Shown: positions 19,301-27,118 of the stretch, one piece after another
How positions within the stretch are numbered: position 1 is the first letter of the stretch
Layout of the letters: the number at the start of each line of letters is the position of its first letter
Assembly: GCA_021782315.1 (NCBI GenBank)
Contig: JAJXVG010000013.1
Coordinates: 1-33,291, forward strand
Origin: Pseudomonadota bacterium
GTDB lineage: Bacteria; Pseudomonadota; Gammaproteobacteria; Burkholderiales; Rhodocyclaceae
Reading direction: 5' to 3'
Length of the DNA stretch: 33,291 nucleotides
The notes under the pieces: generated by a model
Told to the model about the DNA's origin: nothing
Database searches by the model: none
The model's input: the letters and a program-made list of their open reading frames with translations, nothing else
Made by a program: the position numbers and the translations under genes

Positions 19301-20113
19301 ACCGGATCGAGCCTGGCTGCCTGGCAGGCCGCAACGCCATTTAAACTGTTCTCCACGCCATCAGGGCAGGCAATTGCGACGCAGGTGACAGTTTCCTCGG
19401 TGACGCCTGCAACCGGGGGAAATCCACGCCTAATTGTCAATTTCGGGACCGGTATTCAAACTCCGGGGTATTTATTGAACGCTGACACTTACGCTGCGAC
19501 ATCCCAGGATTTTTATGGGGTCTGGGATTGGAATATGACGACATGGAATGCTTTCAACAGTACCCAATATCTGGCGCTGACCGCCGCCGACGGCCCGGGA
19601 GGAGCATTAGCAAAGGCGAATCTGGCGGCAGGTTCAATTAATGCCGCAACGGGAGCGATTTCCAATAACCAGGTTTGCTGGAGTGGTTCGAGTACCTGCA
19701 GTAGCGGCAACACACAATATGGCTGGTACATGGATATGGGCTCGACGACCTCGAATTCGACGACCGTCTACGAGCAACTCATTTACAATCCAATTGTCAA
19801 GGATGGTGCGCTCATCATGGACACATATATACCCGCAAACAACTCTGTGCTGACCTGCACATCGAATGCTTCGCAAGGTTATACCTACGCATTGGATCCA
19901 AGCACCGGCTCTGGCTTGCCCGGATTTTTCAGCGGAAACCCGCAGGACACCCTGGGCTATCGGGCAAATCTCAACGCGACGGGTAGCGCCTCGGTGCTCA
20001 GCGTTGCCGGACAACCGTATCTGATTACCAAGGATGCCAATTCAACAGTAACACCAACACTGATTCACCCAGGCTCGGCTGGAAATCGCATCAACTGGGT
20101 TCAACTGCGCTAA
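16394..20113 (+). CDS. pilY1: PilY1/PilC-type pilus tip adhesin with N-terminal L-type-lectin-like domain
   Basis: C-terminal PilY1 propeller (FAGANDGMLHGFRTG, GGLGYGGSAIYSLDITDP, Ca-site-like DLDGDHITDYVYAGDLHGNVWRYDF); N-terminal GADGITFFLADGS...GGYLGLGVDEYGNF. Confidence 0.93.
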   Translation: MKSMWRRLLWSCLVLGNLLLSDILHAQLIITDNFTGASSANNWLLPVAGDGTTNTACLTAGNNTNVGSPTVAGSPPACLLIQDTPGQGALRLTDALNNQHGGIISNFTFPTSQGIQVTFTTYTYGGTGADGITFFLADGSQQVTIGGTGGSLGYTCSNVNGGYNGVIGGYLGLGVDEYGNFLNPGDNTASGPGFYAGRIGLRGSGSISWAWLNSQYPSNYLSAATSAQQQSGVQATCKTGKLQQPTGITTNTTWSWASTSTPNACTSWLTSYSILNAYNSTDYPTTSGSGKNKVTMGNTDQQAGINATCSTGLVQKASYNTTTKSWSWTTASAKTPVSAICQANGLTYSWLNSQYPSNYPNTVTSSSDQTAAQNATCTTGYIQQGTATTTTSTSNLSWSSTTTSLPDYPAFTNGYTILPSSTPIGSSATTRANATPINYKLKITPDGYLSFWYSYNSGAYQQVLTNQNIIASNGALPANFRFGFTGSTGGSNNVHEISCFQATPASTSSGSAAISLPTGQYQTGAQIYIASYHADNWWGQVISDNLLYSSSTGSVTVATTANWDASCVLTGGTCTSTGSTTNATAQSPSASATGGRQILTWNGSSGVGLEWATTTSGTTLNSVQQAELGAGDNQGNNRLNYLRGDRSNEVTSSGTGLFRARTSVLGDVINSSPTWVGPPVAPYPTSSYSVQTAWTDQLYASQTPAENGSAAQTYGQFQSSFETRENLIFAGANDGMLHGFRTGSYDANGNYTTATYSNDGHEDIAYMPAWSLDLIHNSSNPGLDFSSTQYGHNYFLDATPGAGDLFYNNEWHTWLIGGLGYGGSAIYSLDITDPTKFSESNASGLVIGEWSFNASDPVWQYLGNSYGTPQIRRFHNGQWGAVFGNGWCLASDAANGNCTQTSTGHAGIYLMLVNSTTGSPSFYFLDTGVGSPASPDGIAYVTPADLDGDHITDYVYAGDLHGNVWRYDFTGSSLAAWQAATPFKLFSTPSGQAIATQVTVSSVTPATGGNPRLIVNFGTGIQTPGYLLNADTYAATSQDFYGVWDWNMTTWNAFNSTQYLALTAADGPGGALAKANLAAGSINAATGAISNNQVCWSGSSTCSSGNTQYGWYMDMGSTTSNSTTVYEQLIYNPIVKDGALIMDTYIPANNSVLTCTSNASQGYTYALDPSTGSGLPGFFSGNPQDTLGYRANLNATGSASVLSVAGQPYLITKDANSTVTPTLIHPGSAGNRINWVQLR
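17010..17625 (+). repeat. degenerate internal repeats (about 3 units) encoding W-L-NSQYPSNY...ATC-TG--Q...WSW
   Basis: Units beginning near 17021 (AWLNSQYPSNY), 17194 (WLTSYSILNAYNSTDYP) and 17438 (SWLNSQYPSNY), each followed by (N/Q)ATCxTGxxQ and W-S motifs. Confidence 0.75.
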
Positions 20114-20171
20114 ACCATTGAAAAGCAGCCAGATGAGAAAATGGCACCATTCTCCTGCTACCAACCGAACA

Positions 20172-20521
20172 GATGAAGCAACGGAGTATGGCCGAGACGG
20201 ATTCCCTGGCGGCGGCGGGAAAGCAAAGCATCAAAGCCGGTGGCTGAGATGAAAAGGAGATTCCATGGTCAAGTATTGCCGATCGAGCCGTATTACCAGA
20301 AGAAGAAAACCGGCCGGCGGCCCATACCAACGGGAATAAAGCTGCGCACTCAGCGCCTGCAGCGGTGCTCGGAGTATTCCGACCCGGCGATGGAAAAAAC
20401 ACTGCGAAATATGCAGCGGTGCCGGTTTGTCGGGCTGTTCACCTTTGCAAATGCACAGCCAGAAGAAAAGGTGCTCGCTTCCGGCAAACACAAGCCTTAC
20501 CGGGCAAGGCGCGCCCATTAA
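20172..20521 (+). pseudogene. degraded IS5-family transposase N-terminal remnant
   Basis: Frame-shifted pieces: MKQRSMAE; IEPYYQKKKTGRRPIPTGIKLRTQRLQRCSEYSDPAMEKTLRNMQRCRFVGL, matching the IS5 transposase N-terminal pattern (IEPYYPK..GRPPIPLE.MLRI.F.Q.W..LSDPAMEEALY....R.F.GL). Confidence 0.7.
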
Positions 20522-20654
20522 ATGCAAAAGACATGGAAACCCCAAGGAGTTTCATGGCCAACAGTCGAAAAATGCCTATTCCTGTTATTCAGCAGTATTG
20601 TCGAGGCTCGCACAAAAATAGCGAGTTGTTCAGAGAATCCTTGAGGGGTCAAAT

Positions 20655-21113
20655 ATGAAGACTACAGTTCCCACGTGTAGCAATAGCCCGCACCGACGCA
20701 ACTTCCGCAAGCGCGGAGCATCTCCGGGTTTTACCTTAATCGAACTCATGATTACTATCGTCATCGTTGCGATTTTGGCGATGATTGCTTTGCCATCCTA
20801 CATGAACAGCATCCGCCAATCGCGGCGGACCATCGCAAAAACGGCCTTGCTGGATCTGGCATCCCGCGAGGAGAAGAATTACTCCATAAACAATCAGTAC
20901 GATACATTGGCCAACCTGCAGGTAAGCACTGCACTGACCGATGGCAGTGGAACCACTTACTATAACTTGACCTTAGCACTCAACAACACATCCAACCCGC
21001 CAACCTATACCGCTACGGCTACGCCATCCGGAGACCAGGTCAACGATACCTGCGGAAGCTATAGCATCAATAATTATGGTCAACAGACTCCCACGACCGC
21101 CCGTTGCTGGTAA
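20655..21113 (+). CDS. pilE: type IV pilin, PilE-like
   Basis: SPGFTLIELMITIVIVAILAMIALPSYMNSIRQSRR; C-terminal Cys pair (DTCGSYSINN...ARCW). Confidence 0.88.
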   Translation: MKTTVPTCSNSPHRRNFRKRGASPGFTLIELMITIVIVAILAMIALPSYMNSIRQSRRTIAKTALLDLASREEKNYSINNQYDTLANLQVSTALTDGSGTTYYNLTLALNNTSNPPTYTATATPSGDQVNDTCGSYSINNYGQQTPTTARCW

Positions 21114-21134
21114 GTCAGCCGCTCTCGTCATTTT

Positions 21135-21701
21135 TTGATTTTGGCGGAAATTGTGCTTGGAACGGTGGGCAAGGTATCGCTTCAGTCTGAAGGGTCCGGT
21201 GCGGGCCGGATTTTTGTTTGGCTTCTTGCTTCCCTGGCATCACACCTCATCCTGTTGTTATTTTTCGACTACTGTAGTTCTTGGCCAGTCGCACTTCCGA
21301 AAGCCGCCAAAACCGGCGAACTGCATGCAACATTGGTTCGCACGAAGCCCACAAAGAGGGCGTCGCATGTCACAAAAGTGGCGCCTGACTTGCCGCCTGC
21401 GCAAAACATTTCGTCGTATGAAACGCGCGACACCACGGATGATTCCCCCCCCGTAATGATCACCAAGGTTTCCAACTACATCGACTTTCCCATAACGCCT
21501 GGATTCATGATTCTCAATATCGAAATCACCGATGCCGGACAGGTGGCGAAAACCGAGGTCATCTATTCGGATATCTCAAGTTATGCCACCAAGACAATTA
21601 CCAAACGTTTCTCCGAGGCCCGGTTTCGTCCCGCTCAGCGCAATGGAGTCCCGGTTCCTGATGTTGTGTTGCTAAAAATAAGTTTCGGCCCCGGCTCATG
21701 A
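21135..21701 (+). CDS. TonB C-terminal-domain-like protein (energy transducer family); start uncertain (TTG in track)
   Basis: N-terminal TM SHLILLLFFDY; C-terminal GFMILNIEITDAGQVAKTEVIYSD...FSEARFRPAQRNGVPVPDVVLLKISF resembles TonB_C. Confidence 0.65.
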   Translation: MILAEIVLGTVGKVSLQSEGSGAGRIFVWLLASLASHLILLLFFDYCSSWPVALPKAAKTGELHATLVRTKPTKRASHVTKVAPDLPPAQNISSYETRDTTDDSPPVMITKVSNYIDFPITPGFMILNIEITDAGQVAKTEVIYSDISSYATKTITKRFSEARFRPAQRNGVPVPDVVLLKISFGPGS

Positions 21702-22085
21702 ACACGCCATGAATAGTGCTCAAGCCAATGTTTATATTGACCAATATCTCAAGCATGACCAATTAATGTAACATCCAGCCCACCCATGCAGCATCCCCGC
21801 ATCGGTCACAATGCCGTGAAATCACCGGTCACCTCCCACGAAATGCGCAAGCGGCGATTTTTCACCTCCTGGATGAGCCGTTGCTACGGTCAATTTAGCT
21901 GCGGGTTTGGATTTCACGCACAAAATGCTGAGGCACGCAAACGGTGTGGTGTTTTGCATGATCGCGACAAAATTGCCCTCGCCGGTATCGTGACCGCACT
22001 GACCAGGCTTGGAAACGTGTATGCTTAAGCACTATGTCAAGACTCTGCATTGACTGAATGTTCTACTGAGCGAAGAAAGGGGCTG

Positions 22086-22529
22086 ATGCAAATCGAATGG
22101 TGGCACTGGGCAGTCGCGAGCATCGCCCTGATTCTGGCGGAACTGGTCGTTCCGGCTTTCGTGCTAGTCTGGTTTGGCCTCGGCGGGCTTCTTGTCGCTG
22201 CCCTGGTCGCCATCTTTCCGCAGGCCGGACTGACTCTCCAGTTACTCGTTTGGCTAGTAGTGTCGCTGGCCTTGGTGGCGGCTTGGTTCAAGATATTCAA
22301 GCCGAACTTCCATAAGACTCAGGTCGGGATGTCAACTGCTAACGTGCTTGGAGAAATCGGACTATTGACACGGGATGCGGCGCCGTTTCAGACGGGCGAG
22401 GTGCGCTTTCAAAAGCCCATGGTCGGTTCAGATGTCTGGCCGTGCATTGCCGATGAAGTTATTCCAGCAGGTACTCGTGTCAAGGTGCTAACCGTAGAAG
22501 GCAGCTTTCTAAAGGTAGGGAAGATCTAA
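22086..22529 (+). CDS. NfeD family membrane protein
   Basis: MQIEWWHWAVASIALILAELVVPAFVLVWFGLGG...; C-terminal OB-like VIPAGTRVKVLTVEGSFLKV; upstream of a stomatin-like gene. Confidence 0.88.
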   Translation: MQIEWWHWAVASIALILAELVVPAFVLVWFGLGGLLVAALVAIFPQAGLTLQLLVWLVVSLALVAAWFKIFKPNFHKTQVGMSTANVLGEIGLLTRDAAPFQTGEVRFQKPMVGSDVWPCIADEVIPAGTRVKVLTVEGSFLKVGKI

Positions 22530-23401
22530 TGGAGACCGCCATGGGTGCAGGTTTTATATTTGTTGTCGCTCTGATCATATTTGCCGTTGTGACACTGCTG
22601 AAAGGCGTACGCATTGTTCCGCAGGGCACCGAATGGATTGTCGAAAGGCTGGGAAAATACAGCAGCACCTTGCATCCGGGCCTAAACATCATCATTCCAT
22701 ACCTGGATAGGGTCGCCTACAAACTGGTCACCAAGGACATCATTCTCGATGTCCAGGAACAGGAAGTCATCACCAAGGACAACGCGGTGATTCTCGTCAA
22801 CGCTATCGCCTTCATCAAGATCACTGATCCGATCAAGGCCGTGTACGGGGTAACCGACTTCTCCGAGGCTATTCGCAACATGATCATGACAACACTGCGT
22901 TCCATCGTCGGCGACATGGACCTTGATCAGGCCTTGTCCAGTCGCGACCGGATCAAGGCTCGGTTGCGGGAGAGCATAGCCGATGAGGCGATTGACTGGG
23001 GCTTGACCGTTAAGTCGGTCGAGATCCAGGACATCAAGCCGTCCGACTCGATGGTGCGGGCGATGGAGGCACAAGCCTCGGCCGAAAGAGAAAGAAAGGC
23101 CATGGTTACCAAGGCCGAAGGCACTAAGCAGTCGGCCATCTTGCAGGCCGAGGCACGTCTGGAAGCAGCTCGGCGCGATGCCGAGGCACAAGTGACCCTG
23201 GCCGAAGCGAGCGCCGAGGCAATCCGCCGAGTTGCCGCAGCCATTGGTAATCAAGATGCGCCGATGCGCTATATGCTCGGTGAACGCTATTTGGCAGCGA
23301 TGGGCAAGCTGACAGAGTCCGAAAATGCCAAGACCATCGTGCTGCCTGCCGACATACAGGAATCCTTGCGTGGCATTCTAGGTCGTGTCAAAGAACAGTA
23401 G
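22529..23401 (+). CDS. SPFH/stomatin-like (paraslipin/QmcA-type) protein
   Basis: VRIVPQGTEWIVERLGKYSSTLHPGLNIIIPYLDRVAYK...TLRSIVGDMDLDQALSSRD...DIKPSDSMVRAMEAQASAERERKA. Confidence 0.93.
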   Translation: METAMGAGFIFVVALIIFAVVTLLKGVRIVPQGTEWIVERLGKYSSTLHPGLNIIIPYLDRVAYKLVTKDIILDVQEQEVITKDNAVILVNAIAFIKITDPIKAVYGVTDFSEAIRNMIMTTLRSIVGDMDLDQALSSRDRIKARLRESIADEAIDWGLTVKSVEIQDIKPSDSMVRAMEAQASAERERKAMVTKAEGTKQSAILQAEARLEAARRDAEAQVTLAEASAEAIRRVAAAIGNQDAPMRYMLGERYLAAMGKLTESENAKTIVLPADIQESLRGILGRVKEQ

Positions 23402-23646
23402 CAGTTAGCCCACCGTAAACAACCGGCTGCATTTTGAACACTGAGGGTCGATGCGGTTGCCTCCCCGCACAAGCAATCTAGACGCAAAAAAGACGGACGC
23501 CGCGGAAGGGCATCCGCAGCTTGTGACTCAGATCGGCCAAATACGCTCCTCAATTTCTTGCAATTCACAGCTCCCAGCTGTTACGGCGGGGACACAAACA
23601 CATCCGGACGCCGCAGCCTCCGTATGCGGCGCCCCCCCGCAGTGAC

Positions 23647-24222
23647 TTAGGCATGCTTGGCCTTGCGGCGGCTGATCACCAGACCGGCAAGACCCAAGCC
23701 TAAAAGGGCGATGCTGGCGGGTTCGGGCACCGTGGCGTTTGTTCCGGCCAAATCTTGGAATTGCAGGTTATAGGTGTCATTGCCACCGTTCGCGGAGAAG
23801 GTCAGCAAATCCTGCACGGACGTGGTCGCCAAGAGTGTAGCGCCACCATTCAAAGGGGTCAGCGCTCCATCAACCGAATTGAGAAGTGGCACACCGAAGC
23901 TCGAAGATCCGGCTGTGCCGAACGGAGCATAGGTGAACAAGAGATTATTACTGGCATCGTAGAAATTGAATGCCCCCGAAAAACTGGTGTCGACCTGACC
24001 GGCCCACAACCCATAGGAACCGGTGTAGTTAGTACCGACATTAACGTCCTGAATGATATTGCCATTCTCCGTCGTAATGGCATTCAGTTGACTACCAGTC
24101 CATTGCCAGTTGAAATCGAAGGTATTTGCTGCTGCAGGTGCCGACAGGGCAAACGCTGCTGACATCAGCATGCTGAGAGCAAAGTACTTTTGTTTCATCA
24201 TCGCTGCTTTCTTGAAAGACAT
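23647..24222 (-). CDS. PEP-CTERM sorting-domain secreted protein
   Basis: Signal peptide plus C-terminal VPEPASIALLGLGLAGLVISRRKAKHA; ATG at 24222 has GGAG 8 nt upstream. Confidence 0.92.
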   Translation of the reverse strand: MSFKKAAMMKQKYFALSMLMSAAFALSAPAAANTFDFNWQWTGSQLNAITTENGNIIQDVNVGTNYTGSYGLWAGQVDTSFSGAFNFYDASNNLLFTYAPFGTAGSSSFGVPLLNSVDGALTPLNGGATLLATTSVQDLLTFSANGGNDTYNLQFQDLAGTNATVPEPASIALLGLGLAGLVISRRKAKHA

Positions 24223-24397
24223 GCTGCGTACTCCGAGTAGATTTGAATTTCGGTGAGCATCAGTAAGCAAGAAAGTGTCCATATATATAAATCAATCAGT
24301 TACACAAATTTATGACTTGCAATCATATTGAGTGTAAAAAACCCCGACACAAATACCCCCCCGGATTGCAGTATCACTACCGGATAAAATTGGGCGA

Positions 24398-24443
24398 AAA
24401 AAAGCCGGAAACCTTGATTTTATGAGGTTTTCCGGCTTTGTTT
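24398..24443 (-). terminator. intrinsic terminator downstream of tRNA-Ala
   Basis: Minus strand AAAGCCGGAAAACC...GGTTTCCGGCTTTTTTT: GC stem followed by T-tract. Confidence 0.75.
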
Positions 24444-24464
24444 GTACAACATTAAACATGTTTA

Positions 24465-24540
<76 letters not shown>

Positions 24541-24636
24541 AACGAGTGGAGATTCTAGCCTACTCCATTTCGCAGATCAAAGCCCCTTGCGGCAAAAACC
24601 TTGAATTCCCTACATTTTCGGAGGCGCGGGGCTGGA

Positions 24637-25623
24637 TCAGGTTTGACCGGCGCCGGCAACGGCGCGGCGCAGACGGTCGGCGACGGCTGCCCAGGCGGGG
24701 TCGTCGGGCAGGACTTCGACGGCGATCAGATCGACCCCGGCATGATCCATGTCGCGCAGGGCGGCGTAAAGGTCGTGGGCATAACCGACCGGGTCGGCCG
24801 GCAGCAGGCGCCAGGCGTGCGGCATGCCGGCCTGTGGCGGCTGGTTGGGACTGATCACCCCGCAACGGTCGCCCTTGTGGCGCTGGGCGTTGATGAAATC
24901 GAGCAGGCGCTCGGGCGCCACCAGGCGCATCGGCGTCTGCGGCGCATAGTGCGCGGCCAGCGAACCGGAAACGCGCGGCGCGCCGACCGCCGTTTCGATG
25001 AGTGGACGACGGCCGAGGACCGCTTCGAGGTGGGCCGGGGCGATATGGCCGGGGCGCAGGACGACCGGTTCGCCGCGCGAACAGTCTACGATGGTCGATT
25101 CGATGCCGACGGTGCACGGCCCGCCGTCGAGAATCAGCGGCACCCGGTCGCCCAGCTCTTCGCGGACGTGTTCGGCGGTGGTCGGACTGATCCGGCCGAA
25201 GCGGTTGGCCGACGGGGCTGCAATGCCGGCATGCTCGCCGCTGACGGCGGCGAAGCGGCGCAGCAATTCGAGGGCGACCGGATGGCCGGGCACGCGCAGG
25301 CCGACGGTATCCTGGCCGCCGGTCACGGCATCCGGCACCCAGGCCTGCTTTTTCAGGATCAGGGTCAGCGGGCCGGGCCAGAAGGCCTCCATCAATTCCC
25401 AGGCGATGGCCGGCACCTGCTCGGCCCAGTGGTCTACGGCGTCGTGACCGGCGACATGAACGATGAGCGGATGATCGGCCGGCCGGCCCTTGGCGGCGAA
25501 AATCCTGGCAACGGCGGCCGGCCTGGCGGCATCCGCCCCCAGGCCGTAGACCGTTTCCGTCGGAAAGGCGACCAGCTCGCCGGCGCGCAGCAATTCAACG
25601 GCGTGCGTGTAATCCCGGGTCAT
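24637..25623 (-). CDS. L-threonylcarbamoyladenylate synthase (Sua5/YrdC family)
   Basis: AVELLRAGELVAFPTETVYGLGADA...KGRPADHPLIVHV...GPLTLIL...APSANRFGRISPTTAEHV; long form with C-terminal domain. Confidence 0.92.
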   Translation of the reverse strand: MTRDYTHAVELLRAGELVAFPTETVYGLGADAARPAAVARIFAAKGRPADHPLIVHVAGHDAVDHWAEQVPAIAWELMEAFWPGPLTLILKKQAWVPDAVTGGQDTVGLRVPGHPVALELLRRFAAVSGEHAGIAAPSANRFGRISPTTAEHVREELGDRVPLILDGGPCTVGIESTIVDCSRGEPVVLRPGHIAPAHLEAVLGRRPLIETAVGAPRVSGSLAAHYAPQTPMRLVAPERLLDFINAQRHKGDRCGVISPNQPPQAGMPHAWRLLPADPVGYAHDLYAALRDMDHAGVDLIAVEVLPDDPAWAAVADRLRRAVAGAGQT

Positions 25624-25648
25624 GGGCGAAGGCTGGTCGGGGTTGCGG

Positions 25649-26146
25649 TCAAGGCTGGTCGGGCAGCGTCTTGGCCAGCACCTTCTCGGTCTGGCTCTGG
25701 CGGAAGCCGGCCAGCCTGGCGGCGACGGCCGCATCGCCCAGGGCCAGGATGGAGACGGCGAAGAGGGCCGCGTTGGTGGCGCCGGCTTCGCCGACGGCGA
25801 AGGTGGCGACCGGAATGCCGCCCGGCATCTGGACCATGGAGAGCAGGGAATCCAGCCCCATCAGGTGCTTGGAAGGCATCGGCACGCCGAGCACCGGGAT
25901 CTGCGTCTTGGCGGCGAGAACGCCAGCCAGATGGGCAGCGCCGCCGGCCGCGCCGATCAGCACCTTGATGCCGCGCTCGCTGGCGCTGGCGGCATAGTCC
26001 AGCGCCTGATCCGGCGTGCGATGGGCCGACAGCACCTTGGCTTCATAGGGGATGCCGAGGTTTTTCAGGGCGACGGCGGCGGCTCTCATGATCGGCCAGT
26101 CGCTGTCCGAACCCATGACGATACCGACGAGGGGCGTTGTGCTCAT
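25649..26146 (-). CDS. purE: 5-(carboxyamino)imidazole ribonucleotide mutase
   Basis: VGIVMGSDSDWPIMRAA...VLSAHRTPDQALDYA...GAAGGAAHLAGVLAAKTQIPVLGVP. Confidence 0.96.
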   Translation of the reverse strand: MSTTPLVGIVMGSDSDWPIMRAAAVALKNLGIPYEAKVLSAHRTPDQALDYAASASERGIKVLIGAAGGAAHLAGVLAAKTQIPVLGVPMPSKHLMGLDSLLSMVQMPGGIPVATFAVGEAGATNAALFAVSILALGDAAVAARLAGFRQSQTEKVLAKTLPDQP

Positions 26147-26186
26147 GTTGCGAATCCTTCAAGTAGGGGTTGGAAAGATGCCTTAG

Positions 26187-27044
26187 TCAGGCAGCCGCCG
26201 CTTTTCGTTCCGCAGCTTCGATGGTATTTGCCAAAAGCATGGTGATGGTCATTGGACCGACGCCGCCCGGTACCGGCGTGATCTGGCCGGCCACTGCCTG
26301 GCAGCCGTCGAAATCGACGTCGCCGCACAGCTTGCCGTCCGGCAGGCGGTTGATGCCGACGTCGATGACGACAGCGCCCGGCTTGACCATGTCGGCGGTG
26401 ACGAATTTCGCCTTGCCGACGGCGGCGACCAGGATATCGGCCCGGCGGGTATGACCAGCCAGGTCCCTGGTGCGCGAATTGCACACGGTGACGGTGGCCC
26501 CGGCATTGATCAGGAGCAGCGCCATCGGCTTGCCGACAATATTGGAGCGGCCGATGACGACGGCCTCCTTGCCGCTCAGGTCGACCCCGCCCTGCTCGAA
26601 CATTTTCATCACGCCGTACGGGGTGCAGGGAATGAAGCGCGGATTGCCCTGGGCCAGCGCCCCGACGTTCTCGGCATGGAAGCCATCGACATCCTTGTCG
26701 GCGGCGATCGCTTCGAGCACGGCTTCTTCGTCGAAATGCCCGGGCAGGGGCAGTTGGACGAGGATACCGTGGATATTCGGGTCGGCGTTTAGCTCGGCGA
26801 TCTTGGCGAGCACCGTGGCCTGGTCGACGGTCGCCTCGTAGGTGATCTTCTCGGAGTGCATGCCGATGGCCAGGCAGCCATTGACCTTGTTGCGCACATA
26901 GACTTCGGAGGCCGGATCGGCCCCGACCAGAATGACCACCAGGCCGGGCTTGTGCCCCTTGGCGGTAAGCGCCTCGACCCGTGCCTTGAAACCCTGGCGC
27001 AGTTTTTCGGCCAGTGCCTTGCCATCGATAATTTGAGCTGTCAT
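26187..27044 (-). CDS. folD: bifunctional methylenetetrahydrofolate dehydrogenase/cyclohydrolase
   Basis: [24 protein letters not shown]...[11 protein letters not shown]...[14 protein letters not shown]...PGGVGPMT. Confidence 0.96.
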   Translation of the reverse strand: MTAQIIDGKALAEKLRQGFKARVEALTAKGHKPGLVVILVGADPASEVYVRNKVNGCLAIGMHSEKITYEATVDQATVLAKIAELNADPNIHGILVQLPLPGHFDEEAVLEAIAADKDVDGFHAENVGALAQGNPRFIPCTPYGVMKMFEQGGVDLSGKEAVVIGRSNIVGKPMALLLINAGATVTVCNSRTRDLAGHTRRADILVAAVGKAKFVTADMVKPGAVVIDVGINRLPDGKLCGDVDFDGCQAVAGQITPVPGGVGPMTITMLLANTIEAAERKAAAA

Positions 27045-27060
27045 CGTCGCTTCCAACTGA

Positions 27061-27095
27061 AAAGAAAAAGGGGAAAGGCGGCGGCCTTTCCCTTT
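27061..27095 (-). terminator. intrinsic terminator after iorB
   Basis: Minus strand AAAGGGAAAGGCCGCCGCCTTTCCCCTTTTTCTTT: stem followed by T-rich tract. Confidence 0.75.
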
Positions 27096-27118
27096 GAATT
27101 GGCGACCATTTTACCAGA

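Noticed and set aside
21786-22028. 80-aa plus-strand ORF between the TonB-like and nfeD genes
   Set aside because: No recognisable domain, no clear ribosome-binding site; cannot be distinguished from random ORF or gene debris.
24601-25968. 455-aa plus-strand ORF
   Set aside because: Antisense to tsaC/purE; low-complexity Gly/Arg-rich translation without a recognisable domain.
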